64,000 nucleotides of DNA, from contig NZ_AHMM02000024.1 in the NCBI RefSeq assembly GCF_000243675.2, positions 62,001 through 126,000 on the forward strand. The letters are read 5' to 3'. The DNA comes from Leptospira inadai serovar Lyme str. 10 (GTDB taxonomy: Bacteria; Spirochaetota; Leptospiria; Leptospirales; Leptospiraceae). A program made the translations under genes and the position numbers. Numbering within the stretch: the stretch's first letter is position 1; the number at the start of each line of letters is the position of its first letter. Positions 17,441 to 25,506 of this stretch are shown piece after piece. The notes under the pieces were generated by a model that was given only the letters and a program-made list of their open reading frames with translations, was not told where the DNA came from and searched no databases.

Positions 17441-18253
17441 TTGGATTTTCATTCTAAATTTATTCGACGGAGAGAGGAGTTAGGTTCTCTCTTATGCGTA
17501 GGGATCGATCCCGATATCTCGAAACTCCCGCCTTCTTTGGAAGGACAGTATGAAAAACTGTTCCTGTTCTCCCGGGAAATCGTTGATGCCACTGCGGACT
17601 TTGCGGTCGCATACAAGCCCAATATCGCATTTTACGAAGCCTTCGGTTCTCAAGGGATCGCTCAGTTCGAAAAACTGATTCGACACATAAAAATTCATTA
17701 TCCGGGAATTGCGATCGTTGCGGATGCGAAGCGCGGAGATTTGGATAATACCGCCAGACAATATGCGAAGTTCTTTTTCAAAGAGTTGGGAGTCGATTCT
17801 TTGACTTTATCCCCCTATATGGGTGCGGATAGCATTCGACCGTTTCTGGAAGATTCTTCCAAGTTGGTATTTCTTCTCTGCTTGACTTCCAATCCTGACT
17901 CGTCTCAGTTCCAGAAAAAAACTTTTTCCGAAACGGGAAGAACTCTGTATAAAGAAGTCGCAGCGTTAAGCGAAACATTTTCGGCACGAAACGTGGGCCT
18001 GGTCGTCGGTGCGACTCATCCGAGCGAGTTGGGAGAACTTAGGGCCTTGCATCCGGACCGGATATTTTTGATCCCCGGTTATGGAGCGCAAGGAGCTTCT
18101 TTAGAGGATGTGATCGCGGTCTGCGGGAAAAATTCGCTTATTAATTCTTCTCGAAGCGTTATTTTCGCGTCTTCCGGACCGGATTTTGCGGAAGCTGCTC
18201 GAAAGTCGGCCGAATCGATCACCGTTCAAATGAGGAAACTTCTTCCTTTTTGA
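17441..18253 (+). CDS. pyrF: Orotidine 5'-phosphate decarboxylase (group 2)
   Basis: Last step of UMP synthesis. 270 residues with the group-2 signature CVGIDPDISKLP, KPNIAFYEAFG, the catalytic DAKRGDLDNTARQYA and LSPYMGADSIRPFL. The TTG start follows the speE stop by 3 nt, and no strong ribosome site is seen, so coupled translation is likely. Its metabolic link to polyamines is not obvious. Confidence 0.93.
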   Translation: MDFHSKFIRRREELGSLLCVGIDPDISKLPPSLEGQYEKLFLFSREIVDATADFAVAYKPNIAFYEAFGSQGIAQFEKLIRHIKIHYPGIAIVADAKRGDLDNTARQYAKFFFKELGVDSLTLSPYMGADSIRPFLEDSSKLVFLLCLTSNPDSSQFQKKTFSETGRTLYKEVAALSETFSARNVGLVVGATHPSELGELRALHPDRIFLIPGYGAQGASLEDVIAVCGKNSLINSSRSVIFASSGPDFAEAARKSAESITVQMRKLLPF

Positions 18254-18359
18254 TTTCGCATTTCATGATAAGCGGAAGTATCGCGATCGAGTTTAATAGA
18301 TGTATAAAATTTTAATATAGATTCTTATGCTTTAACCGTAACGGCCTTTATACGATCGG

Positions 18360-18815
18360 ATGGACTTTGATTTTTTACGGATAGGTACCGAGCTACTTGC
18401 CCAATTTGGCGGGCCCGGATTGATGGCGCTTTCTTTTGCAGCGGCGACTCTCTTGCCGTTCAGTTCCGAAGCGGCCTTGGCGGTAGCCATTCTTTCCGGG
18501 ATGTCTCCGGAGCGGGCCGTTTTTTGGGCCTCCGTCGGAAATTGTGGCGCATGCGGCTTTAACTACGGATTAGGTTACTGGTTTCGAAACGGAGTGGAGA
18601 TTAAAATAGCGCAGTCCAAGACCTACTCCCATTGGGCAGCGGTAATGAAAAGGCGGGGAATACCCGTTTTATTTCTGTCTTTTTTGCCGATAATCGGCGA
18701 TCCCATTACGGTTTTAAGCGGTTTTCTTCATCAACGGCTTATTATTTTTGTTCCTTTAGTATTCTCTCTTAGAATTTTAAGATACATCGTTCTCGCTTTC
18801 GGGCTTTTGCCCTGA
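18360..18815 (+). CDS. YqaA/DedA-like small membrane protein
   Basis: 151 residues with 3-4 hydrophobic segments. The pattern LLPFSSEAALAVAILSG, GNCGACGFNYGLGYWF and LSFLPIIGDPITVLSGF matches YqaA-type relatives of the DedA/VTT (SNARE-associated) family, which are linked to membrane lipid homeostasis. ATG start. Followed by a 131-bp gap before the lipid-modification operon. Confidence 0.8.
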   Translation: MDFDFLRIGTELLAQFGGPGLMALSFAAATLLPFSSEAALAVAILSGMSPERAVFWASVGNCGACGFNYGLGYWFRNGVEIKIAQSKTYSHWAAVMKRRGIPVLFLSFLPIIGDPITVLSGFLHQRLIIFVPLVFSLRILRYIVLAFGLLP

Positions 18816-18946
18816 ACGTTCGACCATTCGGTTTACAAATCCTTAGTTGCCTCCGACTTTTTTCTCCCGCGCTTCGAAGTTAATTTTTTTTCCGACAAAG
18901 AAGCCATCTCGATCCGTCTATAAGGAAATATTTTTCGGAGAAATAC

Positions 18947-20275
18947 TTGAAGCAGTCCGCTCCCAGAAAGAGGGCCACTGGAACGGCTTCCCGGCCGATC
19001 GGTAGGTCCAAGCCGAAGTTAGCCATTATCGGAAGCGGAGTCGCCGGATTGGGGTGCGCTCATTTTTTAAAAGATGAATTTCGGCTCACAATATTCGAGA
19101 AAGCGGATTATATCGGAGGCCATTCGAATACGGTTATGGTGGATGAAGGCGGAAACTCGATACCGATCGATACCGGTTTTATCGTTTTTAATCACGTTAC
19201 GTATCCGAACCTGAGGCGTTTATTCGAGGATCTTAAAGTTCCGACTAAAAAAACGAGCATGTCTTTCAGTGTACAACATGTACCCGAGAGGTTGGAATTT
19301 TGCGGATCGGGATTGAACGGGTTATTCGCTCAACGAAAGAATTTAATCAATTTTCGTTTTCTTCGCTTATTGTTAAACATTAATCGATTCAACTCGGAAG
19401 CCCCCGCGATTCTGGACGATCCCAAATACATGGATTATTCCCTGGATCGATACATCCGTGAGGAAGGATATCATCCCGATATTCTGCAATACTACTTGGT
19501 CCCGATGAGTTCGGCAGTCTGGTCCACTCCTCAGGAAAGTATACTGGAATTCCCCGCGTATTCCTTAGTACGATTCTTTCTGAATCATGGATTTCTCGGA
19601 TTGAATACGCAGCATCAATGGTATACGGTCGAAGGGGGATCGAAGGAATATGTAAAGCGCTTAACGGCACCGATTAAGGAAGCTTTCCGATTAAAAACGC
19701 CCGTAATCGGTGTGGAACCCACGACGAGCGGAAAAGTAAAGGTCTTTCTCAAGGGCGGAAAAACGGAGACCTTCGATAAGGTGATTTTAGCCTCCCATGC
19801 GGATACGTCGTTAAAGTTACTCAAGAAACCCACCTCGCTTCAGAAAGAACTTCTTTCCCAATTTTCGTATCAAAGGAATATTGCGACCCTTCATACGGAC
19901 GACTCGGTAATGCCCCGAAAGAAATCCACTTGGTCGTCCTGGAATTATAGGATGGATAGTATCGCCGGAAAGATACGTCCTCATACGATTTACTGGATGA
20001 ACAGTTTGCAGGACGTATCTAAAAAAAAGAACTATTACGTGTCGATCGGAGATCCGGGTAAAGTGATTTCAAAAAAGATCATTCGGGAAATAGAATACGA
20101 ACACCCCTTATTTCACGTAGGATCGTTGAAAGCGCAGCGGCGACTTTCGACATTGAACGAAGGCGGCCCGATCTATTTTTGCGGGAGTTATTTTAGATAC
20201 GGGTTTCACGAAGATGCTTTTTGGTCCGCCAAGATCTTGTCCGAGGCTTTGCTAGGCAGGCAGATATGGGCTTGA
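18947..20275 (+). CDS. FAD-dependent amine-oxidase-like oxidoreductase (lipid operon)
   Basis: 442 residues. TTG start with CGGAG 6 nt upstream. Basic leader, then the FAD dinucleotide-binding motif (AIIGSGVAGLGCAHFL) and IFEKADYIGGHSNTV. The second conserved block includes SLQDVSKKKNYYVSIGDP and the end GPIYFCGSYFRYGFHEDA. This family, with DUF1365 and CFA synthase next to it, recurs in many bacteria. In some it acts as a fatty-acid desaturase on methylated acyl chains (furan fatty acid pathway). First gene of a six-gene run. Confidence 0.85.
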   Translation: MKQSAPRKRATGTASRPIGRSKPKLAIIGSGVAGLGCAHFLKDEFRLTIFEKADYIGGHSNTVMVDEGGNSIPIDTGFIVFNHVTYPNLRRLFEDLKVPTKKTSMSFSVQHVPERLEFCGSGLNGLFAQRKNLINFRFLRLLLNINRFNSEAPAILDDPKYMDYSLDRYIREEGYHPDILQYYLVPMSSAVWSTPQESILEFPAYSLVRFFLNHGFLGLNTQHQWYTVEGGSKEYVKRLTAPIKEAFRLKTPVIGVEPTTSGKVKVFLKGGKTETFDKVILASHADTSLKLLKKPTSLQKELLSQFSYQRNIATLHTDDSVMPRKKSTWSSWNYRMDSIAGKIRPHTIYWMNSLQDVSKKKNYYVSIGDPGKVISKKIIREIEYEHPLFHVGSLKAQRRLSTLNEGGPIYFCGSYFRYGFHEDAFWSAKILSEALLGRQIWA

Positions 20276-21048
20276 ATTCCAAAATAATCGAAGCAAGCGT
20301 AATGCACGATCGCCGCGTTCCGAAGCGAAACCGTTTTCGTTACGGAATTTTTACCTTTCAGGTCGACTTGGACGAATTAGATTTGCTGAATCGATCTTTT
20401 TGGCTGATCGGGAGGAATAACGGGCGGCTCTTCTCGTTTCGGGATGCCGATCATATGGATTTTGGAAAGGCGGGAATTAAGGAGAATTTTTTAGATTTCA
20501 TAGATCGGGCGGGGGTAAAAGAGAAGGTAGGCAGGGTAACCCTAGTCACGAATTTGCGGATTCTAGGATATACATTCAATCCGGTTTCGTTTTATTTTGC
20601 GGAAGACGAATTCGGGAAACCGCTTTGTAGCGTGGCGGAAGTAGGGAATACTTTCGGAGAAATGAAACATTACTTTTTGGGGAAGGAAACTCTGGATGCC
20701 CGAGGTTTCCGGAGACAAGAAGGAAAATTTTTTTACGTCTCCCCGTTCGTAAATCTGGACTCCGTTTTCGATTTTCGTCTCAATCCTCCGTCGGACGATC
20801 GCTTGAATATTCGGATCGATGCTCTCGAAAAGGGCGAGACCGTACTCGTGACAACCTATACCGGAAAGGCCAGGAGATTGACCGATCTAGGATTGCTTTG
20901 GATGTTTTTCAAATACCCGTTCGTTACGTTTAAAGTAATAAGTATGATCCATTGGCAGGCGCTGAAACTTTACTTAAACAAAATTCCGTTTATTCGAAAA
21001 AATGAAAACATCGATCTGCAGATAGGAGTTCATCTTGGAAAGCGATAA
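20266..21048 (+). CDS. DUF1365-family protein
   Basis: 260 residues from ATG 20266, overlapping the upstream stop by 10 nt. An earlier in-frame TTG at 20221 is less likely. Typical DUF1365 features: an N-terminal VMHDRRVPKRNRFRYGIF, then LVTNLRILGYTFNPVSFYF, and a conserved VAEVGNTFGE. The family is found with CFA synthase and FAD oxidoreductase. Biochemical role unknown, presumed in fatty-acid modification. Confidence 0.88.
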   Translation: MGLNSKIIEASVMHDRRVPKRNRFRYGIFTFQVDLDELDLLNRSFWLIGRNNGRLFSFRDADHMDFGKAGIKENFLDFIDRAGVKEKVGRVTLVTNLRILGYTFNPVSFYFAEDEFGKPLCSVAEVGNTFGEMKHYFLGKETLDARGFRRQEGKFFYVSPFVNLDSVFDFRLNPPSDDRLNIRIDALEKGETVLVTTYTGKARRLTDLGLLWMFFKYPFVTFKVISMIHWQALKLYLNKIPFIRKNENIDLQIGVHLGKR

Positions 21049-22333
21049 TTTCGTTAAGGTCGAACCTTTGGAATCCGGCGCCTCCGTCGGCGCGGAAGGA
21101 TACGGATTTTATAGAAGGATTTTTTTTCGAGCTTTATCCGGAATGAATAAGGGATCCCTTCGGATTCTATTCCCGAACGGAGGACAGACCTATATTGGGG
21201 ATCCGAATTCGACCGTTTCTTCCGAATTTCATTATGCGCTGATCCAGGTAAAAAATCCGGTATTCTTTAAGAAATTGGTTCTTTACGGCGATATAGGTTT
21301 GGCGGAATCCTATATGGACGGTGATTGGGATACGGATGATATTCGAGCGATTATCTGCTGGTTTCTTCTAAACATCGAGAGTACCCCCTCCGTTAGCGGT
21401 TCTAATAAGAATTTTTTTCATTTAACGTTGATGAATATAGGAAATAGACTCCTTCATCTTTTTAGGGCGAACTCCATCCGCGGCAGTAAAAAAAATGTCG
21501 TGGAACATTACGATCTCGGAAATGAATTCTATAAGAAATTTCTGGATTCTACGATGACGTATTCCTGCGCCTATTTCCAGGAATCCGGCATGTCGTTGGC
21601 CGAAGCTCAAACGGCCAAAATCAAGCGACTTTGTAAAAAATTGAGACTGGAGCCGGACGACCATATCCTCGAAATCGGAACGGGATGGGCCGAGTTTTCG
21701 ACGTACGCGGCTAAGAATTACGGATGTAAAGTGATTTCTTACACGATTTCCGAGGAGCAGTTTAAGTTCGGTACGGAGAAAATTCGATCCATGGGACTTG
21801 AAGATAAAATCGAAGTTAGACTAAAAGACTATCGACTTGTGGAAGGCATGTACGATAAAATTGTCACCGTGGAAATGCTGGAAGCCGTCGGACACGAATA
21901 CTTCGAGGACTTTTTTGCGATGTGCAATAGGGTTTTAAAAAAGGACGGTTTGATGGTTCACCAGATTATTACCTGTCCCGATTCCCGCTATGAATCCTTC
22001 CGCAAAGGAATCGATTTTATACAAAAGCATATTTTCCCCGGCTCTTTGATTCCTTCGATTGCCAGAATCAACCAAGCGATTAATCGTACTAGCGATATGT
22101 TTCTCCATGAAATCGAAGATATCGGAAGAAACTATGATCGTACTCTTTTATCCTGGTCTCAGAGTTTTGAGAGCAATCTTTTAGGAATTCGCGAATTGGG
22201 CCACGATGAAACTTTTATTCGAAAGTGGAGATACTATTTCTCTTATTGTGCGGCCGCGTTTCATATGCGTAATATCAGTGTAGTACAAGCGGTATACACT
22301 AGACCGAATAATCTCAAGCTAAATCGCGCGTGA
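21035..22333 (+). CDS. Cyclopropane-fatty-acyl-phospholipid synthase family methyltransferase
   Basis: 432 residues. TTG start with TAGGAG 6 nt upstream, overlapping the DUF1365 gene by 14 nt. The N-terminal lipid-binding half (GDIGLAESYMDGDW) precedes a class I SAM methyltransferase: VEHYDLGNEFYKKFLD, LEIGTGWAEFSTYAA, VISYTISEEQ, VEMLEAVGHEYFEDFF. These CFA signatures support methyl transfer to unsaturated acyl chains in phospholipids. The exact product (cyclopropane or methyl branch) cannot be told. Confidence 0.9.
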   Translation: MESDNFVKVEPLESGASVGAEGYGFYRRIFFRALSGMNKGSLRILFPNGGQTYIGDPNSTVSSEFHYALIQVKNPVFFKKLVLYGDIGLAESYMDGDWDTDDIRAIICWFLLNIESTPSVSGSNKNFFHLTLMNIGNRLLHLFRANSIRGSKKNVVEHYDLGNEFYKKFLDSTMTYSCAYFQESGMSLAEAQTAKIKRLCKKLRLEPDDHILEIGTGWAEFSTYAAKNYGCKVISYTISEEQFKFGTEKIRSMGLEDKIEVRLKDYRLVEGMYDKIVTVEMLEAVGHEYFEDFFAMCNRVLKKDGLMVHQIITCPDSRYESFRKGIDFIQKHIFPGSLIPSIARINQAINRTSDMFLHEIEDIGRNYDRTLLSWSQSFESNLLGIRELGHDETFIRKWRYYFSYCAAAFHMRNISVVQAVYTRPNNLKLNRA

Positions 22334-22833
22334 CTGCATCCGAACTTCCAAAATCCCGAAAGGCCACATCCTTCGTGCAGAAAACGAAGGATGCTATTAT
22401 TAAAGAACTCAAAACGGGGACGACTCCCGAGAAAATAGCGTTGTCCTTAGCGTTAGGGGCGGGGATCGGCGTGTTTCCTTTGATCGGAACGACTATGGCA
22501 CTTTGTGCTTTATTGGGGTTTCTCCTGAGGCTCAACCCGGTTTCCGTTCAGATTGCAAATTATCTAATGTACCCTTTCCAAGTACTTTTCTTGATTCCGT
22601 TTCTTGAATTGGGAGCGCGAATTTCCGGCAAGGAGCTGGATTTAGGTTGGGCTTATAGATTCGTTGACGGAGACGCTTCTCAACTCTGGGAGGGTCTATC
22701 GAATTCCGCGATCTACGCGGTAGTCGGTTGGGGTTCCATAGTTCCTCTACTCGCTATCATTTCGTACTTTATACTTTTGCCGATCGTAAAAAAAATCAAT
22801 CAGCTTGTTCGTAAAGATTCCGCGAAAAGTTGA
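22330..22833 (+). CDS. DUF2062 membrane protein
   Basis: 167 residues. GTG start overlaps the CFA stop (GTGA). DUF2062 pattern: LALGAGIGVFPLIGTTMAL, LLRLNPVSVQIANYLMYPFQ. Three or so membrane segments. The family is often beside glycosyltransferase or lipid genes. Function unknown. Here it is embedded in the lipid operon. Confidence 0.8.
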   Translation: MTASELPKSRKATSFVQKTKDAIIKELKTGTTPEKIALSLALGAGIGVFPLIGTTMALCALLGFLLRLNPVSVQIANYLMYPFQVLFLIPFLELGARISGKELDLGWAYRFVDGDASQLWEGLSNSAIYAVVGWGSIVPLLAIISYFILLPIVKKINQLVRKDSAKS

Positions 22834-22850
22834 ACGAACAGGAGAATTTT

Positions 22851-23642
22851 GTGTACGAAAATGCTTTATTCTTAATATTCACTGCCTGGGCGGTAGTGTT
22901 CGCTCTAATGAGCTTTCTTTGGCTGATAGGTAAGGTAATTCGCAATTATTCGATCGTAGATATGGGTTGGGGACTTTGTATTTCTACCGCCGCAATTATC
23001 TATTTTGTACTTGGAGACGGATATCCTGTTCGCAAGGCCATTTTTGCGTTTATGGCTACAGTATGGGGCTGGAGACTTTCTTATTTTATATTAGTGACTC
23101 GCGTTCTTACCGGCCATGAGGATCCGAGATATTCCGCTTTCCGAACGGAGTACGGAGAGAAGGTCGATCGGAAATTTTTTACTAACGTTTTTCAATTTCA
23201 AGGAGCCCTAGGGACGGCTCTCAGTCTTCCGTTCATATTTCCCGCCTTGAACGCTTCTACGGCAATTCATCCTTTGGAAATTTTCGGCTTAGTTTTTTTT
23301 GCGATCAGCGTATTAGGAGAATCGATCTCGGATTCTCAATTGGCCGACTTCAAGCTGAATCCTTTAAACCGAGGGAAGGTTTGCGACGTCGGACTTTGGA
23401 GGTATAGCAGGCATCCCAATTATTTCTTCGAATGGTCGGTTTGGGTATCTTTCGGGTTAGTTTCCTTGGCTTCTCCTTGGGGATGGATCGGTTTATTATC
23501 TCCTATCGTTATGTTCCTATTGCTGACTCAAATTACCGGCATTCCGTTAAACGAAGAGGGACAATTAAAATCGAAGGGTCAGGCATACCGGGAGTACCGG
23601 GAAAGGACCAGCTCTTTCTTCCCTTGGTTTCCTAAGAAATAA
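22851..23642 (+). CDS. DUF1295 (steroid 5-alpha-reductase-like) membrane protein
   Basis: 263 residues from GTG 22851, preferred because AGGAG lies 6 nt upstream. TTG 22830 would overlap the DUF2062 stop. Several membrane helices. The C-terminal signature WRYSRHPNYFFEW and the end RTSSFFPWFPK identify DUF1295/ICMT-like reductases. Such proteins accompany CFA-type genes and are thought to reduce or modify lipid double bonds. Substrate unknown. Confidence 0.85.
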   Translation: MYENALFLIFTAWAVVFALMSFLWLIGKVIRNYSIVDMGWGLCISTAAIIYFVLGDGYPVRKAIFAFMATVWGWRLSYFILVTRVLTGHEDPRYSAFRTEYGEKVDRKFFTNVFQFQGALGTALSLPFIFPALNASTAIHPLEIFGLVFFAISVLGESISDSQLADFKLNPLNRGKVCDVGLWRYSRHPNYFFEWSVWVSFGLVSLASPWGWIGLLSPIVMFLLLTQITGIPLNEEGQLKSKGQAYREYRERTSSFFPWFPKK

Positions 23643-23726
23643 AAGAGAATTTGCGGGGTCCGACTCATCTTATCCGGGAACTCCTATAATCGTTCGGCCA
23701 TCATTATATGAAGAAGGAATTAGCGA

Positions 23727-24758
23727 ATGAACTTTCTATATAATTTATTGGAGCAGGACGTATTTCCTGACCGGTTGATTCGGTTTCGAATTCGCCGGCT
23801 TTTGCGATTACGATTACGCCGGGAGAATCGAGGGACTTTCGAAAAGAACCAAGAACATCTAATGGAATATATCCGTGCCCTTAAAGCTTCTCCGATAGCG
23901 GTTCATACGAAAGCTGCTAACGAACAACATTACGAAGTTCCCGCCGATTTTTTCAAGTTAATCTTGGGAAAGCATATGAAATACAGCTCGGGATATTGGG
24001 CCTCCCCCGCAGTGGGAATCGACGAATCGGAGCGGACGATGCTTCAGTTGACCTGTGATCGAGCTAATTTATCGGACGGAATGAGCGTCTTGGATTTAGG
24101 TTGCGGATGGGGATCGCTTTCTTTGTACATTGCCGAGAAATATCCGGGATGCAGAGTCATGGGGGTTTCCAATTCCAAAAGCCAAAAGGTCTTCATCGAC
24201 GGAGAAGCCAAGAAGAGAGGATTGAGGAACCTTACGATTCTGACTATGGACATGAACGTATTTAAGACTTCCGTAAAGTTCGATCGCATTCTATCCGTTG
24301 AAATGCTGGAACATATGAGAAATTACGAAGTCTTGTTCGAGAGATTGGCGGGATTTCTGAAACCTAAAGGATTATTCTTCGTGCATATATTCACTCATAA
24401 GGACTATGCATATCCGTTCGAGGTGGTGGATGACACCGATTGGATGGCGAAATATTTCTTTACGGGGGGTCAAATGCCGTCTCATAATCTGCTTTTGCAT
24501 TTCCAAAAGGATTTCTTGATAGAGGATCAATGGGTCGTTAACGGAACTCATTACGGGCTTACTTCGGAAGCCTGGTTGTCCAATATGTATTTGCATCGAA
24601 ACGAGATACTCCGCATTTTAGGCGATACCTACGGCTCCGATCAAGCCGTTAAGTGGTTCGTTTACTGGAAAGTATTCTTTATGGCCTGTGCGGAATTATG
24701 GAAATATCGAGGAGGCGAGGAATGGATCGTCTCCCATTATTTGTTTAAGAAAGCTTAA
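23727..24758 (+). CDS. Second CFA-like SAM methyltransferase
   Basis: 343 residues. ATG 23727, 84 nt after the DUF1295 gene. Class I methyltransferase: QHYEVPADFFKLILG, VLDLGCGWGSLSLYIAE, GVSNSKSQKVFI, ILSVEMLEHMRNYE. It lacks the CFA N-terminal lipid-binding half and is closer to coclaurine N-methyltransferase-like CFA relatives. Two different CFA-type enzymes in one operon suggest sequential acyl modifications. The substrate is not established. Confidence 0.85.
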   Translation: MNFLYNLLEQDVFPDRLIRFRIRRLLRLRLRRENRGTFEKNQEHLMEYIRALKASPIAVHTKAANEQHYEVPADFFKLILGKHMKYSSGYWASPAVGIDESERTMLQLTCDRANLSDGMSVLDLGCGWGSLSLYIAEKYPGCRVMGVSNSKSQKVFIDGEAKKRGLRNLTILTMDMNVFKTSVKFDRILSVEMLEHMRNYEVLFERLAGFLKPKGLFFVHIFTHKDYAYPFEVVDDTDWMAKYFFTGGQMPSHNLLLHFQKDFLIEDQWVVNGTHYGLTSEAWLSNMYLHRNEILRILGDTYGSDQAVKWFVYWKVFFMACAELWKYRGGEEWIVSHYLFKKA

Positions 24759-24798
24759 TTTTCTAACTCGCTTCGCCGACGTCCGTTCCCGATTGCCG

Positions 24799-25419
24799 TT
24801 ATGCTTTCATGCCCGTGTATAGGAAGAAAATCAAATCCTTCGTTATCTTTCTCGCTTTACGTAATTCCACCGAGCGAAACATGACTTGCTTTCCCGATAA
24901 AAGTACTGCGATTCCATGCACCATGGTCCACGCGGCGATGGCGGATTTTTCGACGCTGTCCGTTTTGATGAGCCCGGCAGCTTCGCAGGCTTGGATGATC
25001 TCTACGATGATCCGAAAAGATTCATCCTCCATCTTGACTAGTGATTCGTATTTCAAATGACTTTCGATCTGATTCCCGTACATGATTCTAAACAAATCTT
25101 GGTGTTCCAGGGCGAATTCAACGTAGGACACCCCTGCTTCCCTAAAAAGTAAAAGCGGATTTGTCCGGTATTTCGACTGAATTTTTCGCTGACGTTCGGA
25201 CAATAATTTAAAACCTTCTTCCGCGATATCGGCGTAAAGGGATTCGAGATCGCTATAATGCCTATAAGGAGCGGATTGACTGACTCCGGCAAGCATGGCG
25301 GCTTTTCGTAGGCTGAGTGCCTTATAGCCTTCTTCCTTTAAAATACGGATCGAAGCATCCAAAAGAGCCCGTTTCAGATCGCCGTGATGATAGGAATTTT
25401 TGTCGGGGGCGTTTTTCAT
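24799..25419 (-). CDS. TetR/AcrR-family transcriptional regulator
   Basis: 206 residues from ATG 25419 (GTG 25434 would add five). Helix-turn-helix: KRALLDASIRILKEEGYKAL, then LRKAAMLAGVSQSAPYRHYSD. The C-terminal domain has the TetR_C pattern (FALEHQDLFRIMYGNQ). Divergent from a CrtI-like oxidoreductase, with a 24-bp inverted repeat between them, so it probably represses that gene and itself. Confidence 0.9.
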   Translation of the reverse strand: MKNAPDKNSYHHGDLKRALLDASIRILKEEGYKALSLRKAAMLAGVSQSAPYRHYSDLESLYADIAEEGFKLLSERQRKIQSKYRTNPLLLFREAGVSYVEFALEHQDLFRIMYGNQIESHLKYESLVKMEDESFRIIVEIIQACEAAGLIKTDSVEKSAIAAWTMVHGIAVLLSGKQVMFRSVELRKARKITKDLIFFLYTGMKA

Positions 25420-25447
25420 GTTGACATCTATCACATTGTTGACGAGT

Positions 25448-25471
25448 ATTACATTTGTTCCCGAATGTAAT
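25448..25471. promoter_or_regulatory. Candidate TetR operator, ATTACATT-N8-AATGTAAT
   Basis: Perfect 8-bp inverted repeat with an 8-bp spacer, located between the divergent TetR and CrtI-like genes. It is the most symmetric element of the gap and is in the expected place for a shared operator. The half-site words also occur at 3933-3952. Confidence 0.6.
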
Positions 25472-25506
25472 CACCGTTAACATTCAGGAAGGAGAGGGTT
25501 TTGTCA

